A stretch of 64,000 nt of DNA, taken from Siniperca chuatsi. Taxonomy: Eukaryota; Chordata; Actinopteri; Centrarchiformes; Sinipercidae. The first letter of the stretch is position 1. Every line of letters starts with the position of its first letter. Under the pieces are notes generated by a model that was given only the letters and a program-made list of their open reading frames with translations, made no database searches and was not told where the DNA came from. Below are positions 59,525 through 64,000 of this stretch, piece by piece. The stretch covers positions 23,213,012 to 23,277,011 of the forward strand of contig NC_058063.1 of the NCBI RefSeq assembly GCF_020085105.1, read 5' to 3'. The position numbers and the translations under genes were made by a program.

Positions 59525-62500
59525 TTAGAAGCCGTTGCGGGCGAACCACTTCGCTCTGGCGACCACGTCACTGGCGAAGTCCTTGTGCGGCGTCACGCTG
59601 TCCACCTCGTCATACTCCAAAGGGATGACTTTGTCCTCACCTGCGATGTAACAAGCCAGCGCACCTGAAACAGAGAGTGAAGCGGACGCTCAGGTACGTG
59701 AACACACGCAACACAAAGCTCTAACCAGAGAGGCTTCACTTGGACTTCCCTCAACATACCGCAGCAGGTGACCTGCCTTTATCAGTCCTACATTTCCCAG
59801 AACGCCTTTGGCCTACTCCAACAGACAGCGACTGCAGAACTTAAAGGAATAGTTCGACATTTTGGGAAAGACGCTTCACTTTCCTGCTGAGCGTCAGATG
59901 CCACTCTCGGTCCGTGAAGTATGAAGCTACAGCCGTACAGAGCTCTGCAGGCCGCTACGTACCGGACTATTTCCTGAACAAGTAACTTCCTGGCGTCTCA
60001 GCTGGTTGCCTGGCAACTGGTCTTTAAAGCACATCACCCGCTGTAAAACTTAAGTGTCGTCGTCACACTTGGATTTACGGTTTAAACAAGATACAGCATG
60101 TTAATCTGTGAGCTGTAGAGCTGCTGGTAGCTGGAGTTTGTTACCTTTGGACAGCTAGCCGTTTCCAGTCTTTATGCTAAGCTAAGCTAACCAGCTGCAG
60201 CGTCATATTTACTGTACAGACATGAGAGTGGCATCTGAACATCTAACTCTCACGGCCAACATTTGACAGCTTTGTGGACTCCATATGCCTAACTTTGTTT
60301 CCTCATGAATTTAGTTTTTTAAATTTGTCCTCAGCGGTAAACATTATTAATGTGAGCATATAAATTCACTGTCAAGTGTGTAAATTACTTTATTAAGGGT
60401 ACAAAATCAGTATGTTGAGCCACAGTTTAATAATTCACGATGTGATTTGTAATTTTTGTTTAAAAAAAAAAAAGGCTCGAATTACAAATTTGAAGGGATG
60501 AATTTATGAAAATAGTCCCCTGACCAGAAGTTACGTAGCTTTAAAGCGTCTTCAAACGTCTGCAGTGAAGCTGGTCAGTAAAGTGGCCACAAGTATGAAA
60601 GTAAGATCCAGGTTGTTAAAACAAAAAAAATTAATAATTTGTGAATCTAAACACAACTTTAATTATAAACAACAACAATTAGTGAAAAGAATTCTGTAAA
60701 ACTGTGACGTCCTGTTCGTGACGGCTCAAAGTGACGAGGAGCCACGTTCTTACCTTTCAGCTGCTGCTCTTTGGTCCAGTCCCGCTTCGTCCTCCTCATG
60801 GTCTTGACGAGCTGGATGAGGAAGGTGACTCCCTGGTCCACGTGGTCCTTGCTGAACGGGTCTCCTTTTATCGCGTGGTAATACTTACTGATCTGCACCA
60901 AAAGGGACACAAATCAACACCAAGTCCTCAGTGCAACGTGCTTTAGGTTTTTACGGCTGGAGGACGTAAACCGGACCAGTGGTTCCCGGACACCGTTTAA
61001 CCACGGCCCCCCTTCAGCGTACAAGGTCAGAACATACAGAAAAAGGAGCTTTGCAGCTTTTCAGGCTTCAGGGACCTGAAGTAGGTAATGAAATCCACCC
61101 AGATGCCAATTTTAAAAAGTTTCCCATCTAATGATGATGTGTTTTCACTGTTTAAAGTTTCTGTACCAATTCAACATGAACTGGTTGAAAGTCACATTTA
61201 AAGACATTATAAGTACACGGAGTGAAGATAACAAAGAAATAATTAATGTTTGTTTTTTAAATTTGTAATAATTGGCTCTGATTTAGTAAAGAGAGGGCGT
61301 GTTATCCCCACACAGCAAACTGCTCCACTTAGTTTGTGATTCATTTCATGTTCACACGCTAAGCAACATGTCCGTTAGGAAACATTAACACCAACAAGCC
61401 ATGAAATGGTGAAAACCTCTGTGTTCCCGTAGTTCAGCTGTGGTGTTTCACAGTGACGGATGTCGTGGTACTAGCCAACTAATCCAGTGGTATCGAAACT
61501 TCACTGCATTCGATCCTTTCTGCACCCACATCTAGAAAACCCCCCACAACTATTTGCACGGTTTTGCTGGCAGCCAATCACCGCAAGCGTTCCTCAACTT
61601 GTGCGACGTGTGACTGCACATACAGTCTGTAGTGGTGAAGTCGAGCGCTGCGTATTTGATGGATCAGTTCAGCGTGCCGAGGTGCCACCAAAATCGAATG
61701 AAGTTGTATCGGTATCACTGTGAGGGTGCTGGTGACGGACCAATCTGCTCTGTGATAGGACAGGGAGCAGGGACGAGTCCTTTCCACTAGTTAGTCTGTT
61801 GCCAAATGTGACTGAATATAACAATCAGTGCTGACCCTAAAAACCTGACTGAAGCACACACACACACACACACACACACCTGCATGAGGCCGAAGCAGTT
61901 CGGGTCGCTCTTTCCGTAGCCGTTGGCGCTCAGTTTGGTTCCAGCCTGAGACTGTCGGGAGATGATGCCGGCGATCAGGGCGGGGTGGACACAGAGTCTG
62001 CAGGAGACCACAGCGACTGTCAGCGTCCGTTATCAAAGATCAGCGTTCAACGTTAAACAGCAGAATTAGCATCTGCTGTGGCGGGAAGCTTTAGAGCCGA
62101 GTCAGACAGCTCCAGTGTCGACGAAATACTAAATCCTGAGAGTCAGTCGTTGATCTGGACGCACACTGTGGATGTTTAAAAACAAGTAAAACCCCAACAT
62201 TGCACCAGGTTTCTGTTAGTACATACGCTTCTCCCACGCTGACGAGGTTCTCTTTGTACTTCAGCATCTCCTTCAGGTCTCTCTCTGCCAGCTCGTTGGA
62301 GGCCACAATCCCTGAAACAGTCAGACACCTGAGTATGAGGGCCAAGACCAGTACAACAGGAGAATTATACATTATGGTGTGGGACTATGACTTAAATAAA
62401 TGCATTAATTAAATATAAGAACCCAATATTAGATTCGACCCGTTGTACTTTAGATGAGATATCCTTCATTACCACTAATCAGGTAAACTGTGAAAACGTT

Positions 62501-64000
62501 TATTCTGGATGGACATGTGAAATTTGACTTTTGTGTTAAAATGGAGGAAGTCCATTGTGTTGTTGCTAATCTTGACAGATGCTAACACCAACATACCGGC
62601 CTGTTTGGGAACCAATACGACGACAGTAAGGTTAAAGCCCGTACTTCTGTTCTCTGTGTGTCTCTGTTTTTGGCCTGTATTTGTCCACATGCGGTCAAAC
62701 TGTCCCATTAAAGCAGCCGAACCAGCAGTCAGCAGCTCCTGTCTGCAGTGGACCCGTGGACGGACAGACAGCTGTCTCTGGATCACTGCGAGACTGAAGG
62801 AGACTTAGAAACTGCAGGATTCTCAGGCAGGTTCTGCAGCATCTTTCTTCTCTGGCGTCTCAGGAGGTTTCTGGAGGTTTATTCTGGACAGACGTCAGAG
62901 ACGATGACGTCCTCTGGAAGTGCGAGTCGCGCTGAACGATTCGACGTGTGTTTCACGTCTGAGAGTTCAGATCGTAGACTGTAAGGAGGTGGAGCGTCTC
63001 CTCTTCCTCCCACTGTACAAAAGTGAAGCCAAAATATCCCGGATACGCGAGCTGCCATCTTGCGCTGGTGAAACCCCCTTTTTCTATAGCATCAAATAAC
63101 TAATAACGACCTAAACTGACAGAAACCATCTTTAGGGAAAATTTATGTGACGTGTACTTTGATTTATGTCCCAGTTAAGTTACAGACGAGCACAGTGAGG
63201 ATTTGATCCCCCACCTCCACCTGTCACGTTCATCCCGTCTGAATGGGGCTTTAGTGAACTGACCTCCGCTGAGCAGGTTGTTTGCTCTCGCTGTGTCATC
63301 AGAAGCTCCCTTTGTGTCCACCTTGGTGAAGTCTCCGTACTCTGAAACGCAGAAGACAGACACCGTCACACCTGTTCATCGCGGCCTCTGGGTAAAGTCT
63401 GACAGCTGTTTTAGCGTCCTGCGAGCTCTACTTTATGTAACCACAGGTGCGTCACTCTGTATTTCATCGCTAAGACTTTACTGAACTACTTTGCTCCCTG
63501 GTTTAAAAAGCAGCCTTTCTTTAAAGTTGCAGACTAAACAGCGCTCACCTGTGTATCTCTGACCTGCAAACAAACAGAAAACAGCCGTTTTAGTCGCCGT
63601 CTCAGTTTCTGCAGATGTTTCTGATCAGTCTTCAAGTTGAGGACTTACCTCCGAGCAGCAATTGTTCTGAGGAAACAACAGTCAGCACTTTAATCATCAT
63701 GATAATCATTTATCACATCTGTTAAAATATATGCATTTCATACAGGAACGTAAACTGTATGATAAAGTCATGAAGAAGTTCTGAATTATCGAAGCATTTG
63801 TTTGGAATTATTTAAATAATTTGACACTTAACACGTTAAAAAACACAGATCAGATTAAACTGTTGAACTCTAGTGAATAAGTAAGTAAACACGTACAGAA
63901 TTCATACAGCTCTTGAATATAAGAGTATAATGAATTACAAGCGTGGACTCGTTTCTTAGCACTTAGATAAAACACGTCTGACCTGGAACAACACCAGAAA
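59525..64000 (-). CDS. goose-type lysozyme-like protein, catalytic Glu replaced (5' partial)
   Basis: G-type lysozymes cleave bacterial peptidoglycan. Minus-strand exons: 64000-63983 (partial, least certain), 63666-63649 (18 bases), 63563-63549 (15 bases), 63341-63264, 62311-62227, 61997-61880, 60892-60754, 59664-59525 (stop 59527-59525). Phases agree from the first to the last. Family marks: [48 protein letters not shown] and the ending R-N-G-F. In goose lysozyme the catalytic Glu sits in S-R-E-S-H-A-G; here it is S-R-Q-S-Q-A-G. The conserved Asp after G-W-G and the one after F-G-L-M-Q are also not kept (G-Y-G-K; L-M-Q-I-S-K). Activity is therefore doubtful, as in mammalian LYG1. A signal peptide, if any, is outside the window. 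Confidence 0.85.
61857..61880. repeat. CA microsatellite at a splice donor
   Basis: (CA)n on plus, read as (GT)n on minus, starts directly at the donor of the 61997-61880 lysozyme exon, so the repeat forms the start of that intron. Confidence 0.9.
62308..62990 (-). repeat. ~0.7 kb dispersed repeat, copy B
   Basis: Reverse complement of 53235-53919 with small changes and about 9 extra bases (AAACAGGCC near 62605). Its end falls on the acceptor TGTTTCAG|GG of the 62311 lysozyme exon, overlapping the exon by about four bases. Confidence 0.9.

Noticed and set aside
1-64000. CRISPR arrays, operons or prokaryotic signals
   Set aside because: Intron-bearing genes, microsatellites and vertebrate families show nuclear animal DNA; the tandem repeats lack the spacing of a CRISPR array.

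Overview
This is vertebrate genomic DNA, almost certainly from a ray-finned (teleost) fish. The genes have many exons with GT..AG introns. CA/GT, ATT and GGA microsatellites are dense, several dispersed repeats are of kinds familiar from teleosts, and the gene families (receptor guanylyl cyclase, SMIM27, TOPORS, CXXC4, PRELID1, goose-type lysozyme) have recognisable fish or vertebrate members. Exons were assembled by hand from splice sites, reading phase and remembered family sequences; no alignment or database search was run.

Layout. (1) 0.25-0.55 kb, minus: a possible first part of a secreted protein leaving the window. (2) 2.8-17.5 kb, plus: a complete 23-exon receptor guanylyl cyclase of 864 residues. 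Its cyclase and kinase-homology regions are canonical, but its ectodomain is short and cysteine-rich rather than natriuretic-peptide-receptor-like. (3) 17.5-22.9 kb: intergenic, with CA repeats and two minisatellites. (4) 22.9-24.2 kb, minus: SMIM27, a 50-residue one-pass membrane protein, head-to-head with (5) TOPORS on plus (25.6-32.4 kb). This reproduces the human 9p21 arrangement. The fish TOPORS is about 1754 residues and ends in a long tail of repeated (I/V)D-x-H motifs. (6) 32.4-41.1 kb: no gene seen; repeats and probable 3' UTR. (7) 41.1-45.7 kb, minus: a CXXC4 (Idax)-like Wnt regulator in three coding exons, with an apparent one-base frameshift just before the zinc finger, and a long purine tract upstream. 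(8) 50.7-54.7 kb: two identical-anticodon tRNA-Gly(UCC) genes in opposite orientation inside an imperfect inverted repeat, with the start-codon exon of a PRELID1-like gene in the spacer. The last PRELID1 intron carries a CA satellite and one copy of a ~0.7 kb repeat. (9) 59.5-64.0 kb, minus: a goose-type lysozyme gene, 5' end outside the window, with a glutamine in place of the catalytic glutamate and an inverted copy of the same ~0.7 kb repeat ending at a splice acceptor.

The genes do not form a pathway; apart from the SMIM27/TOPORS pair they are independent neighbours. The points that most deserve a second look are the guanylyl cyclase ectodomain, the lysozyme catalytic substitution, the TOPORS tail, the inverted tRNA repeat around PRELID1 and the repeat that abuts a lysozyme splice acceptor.
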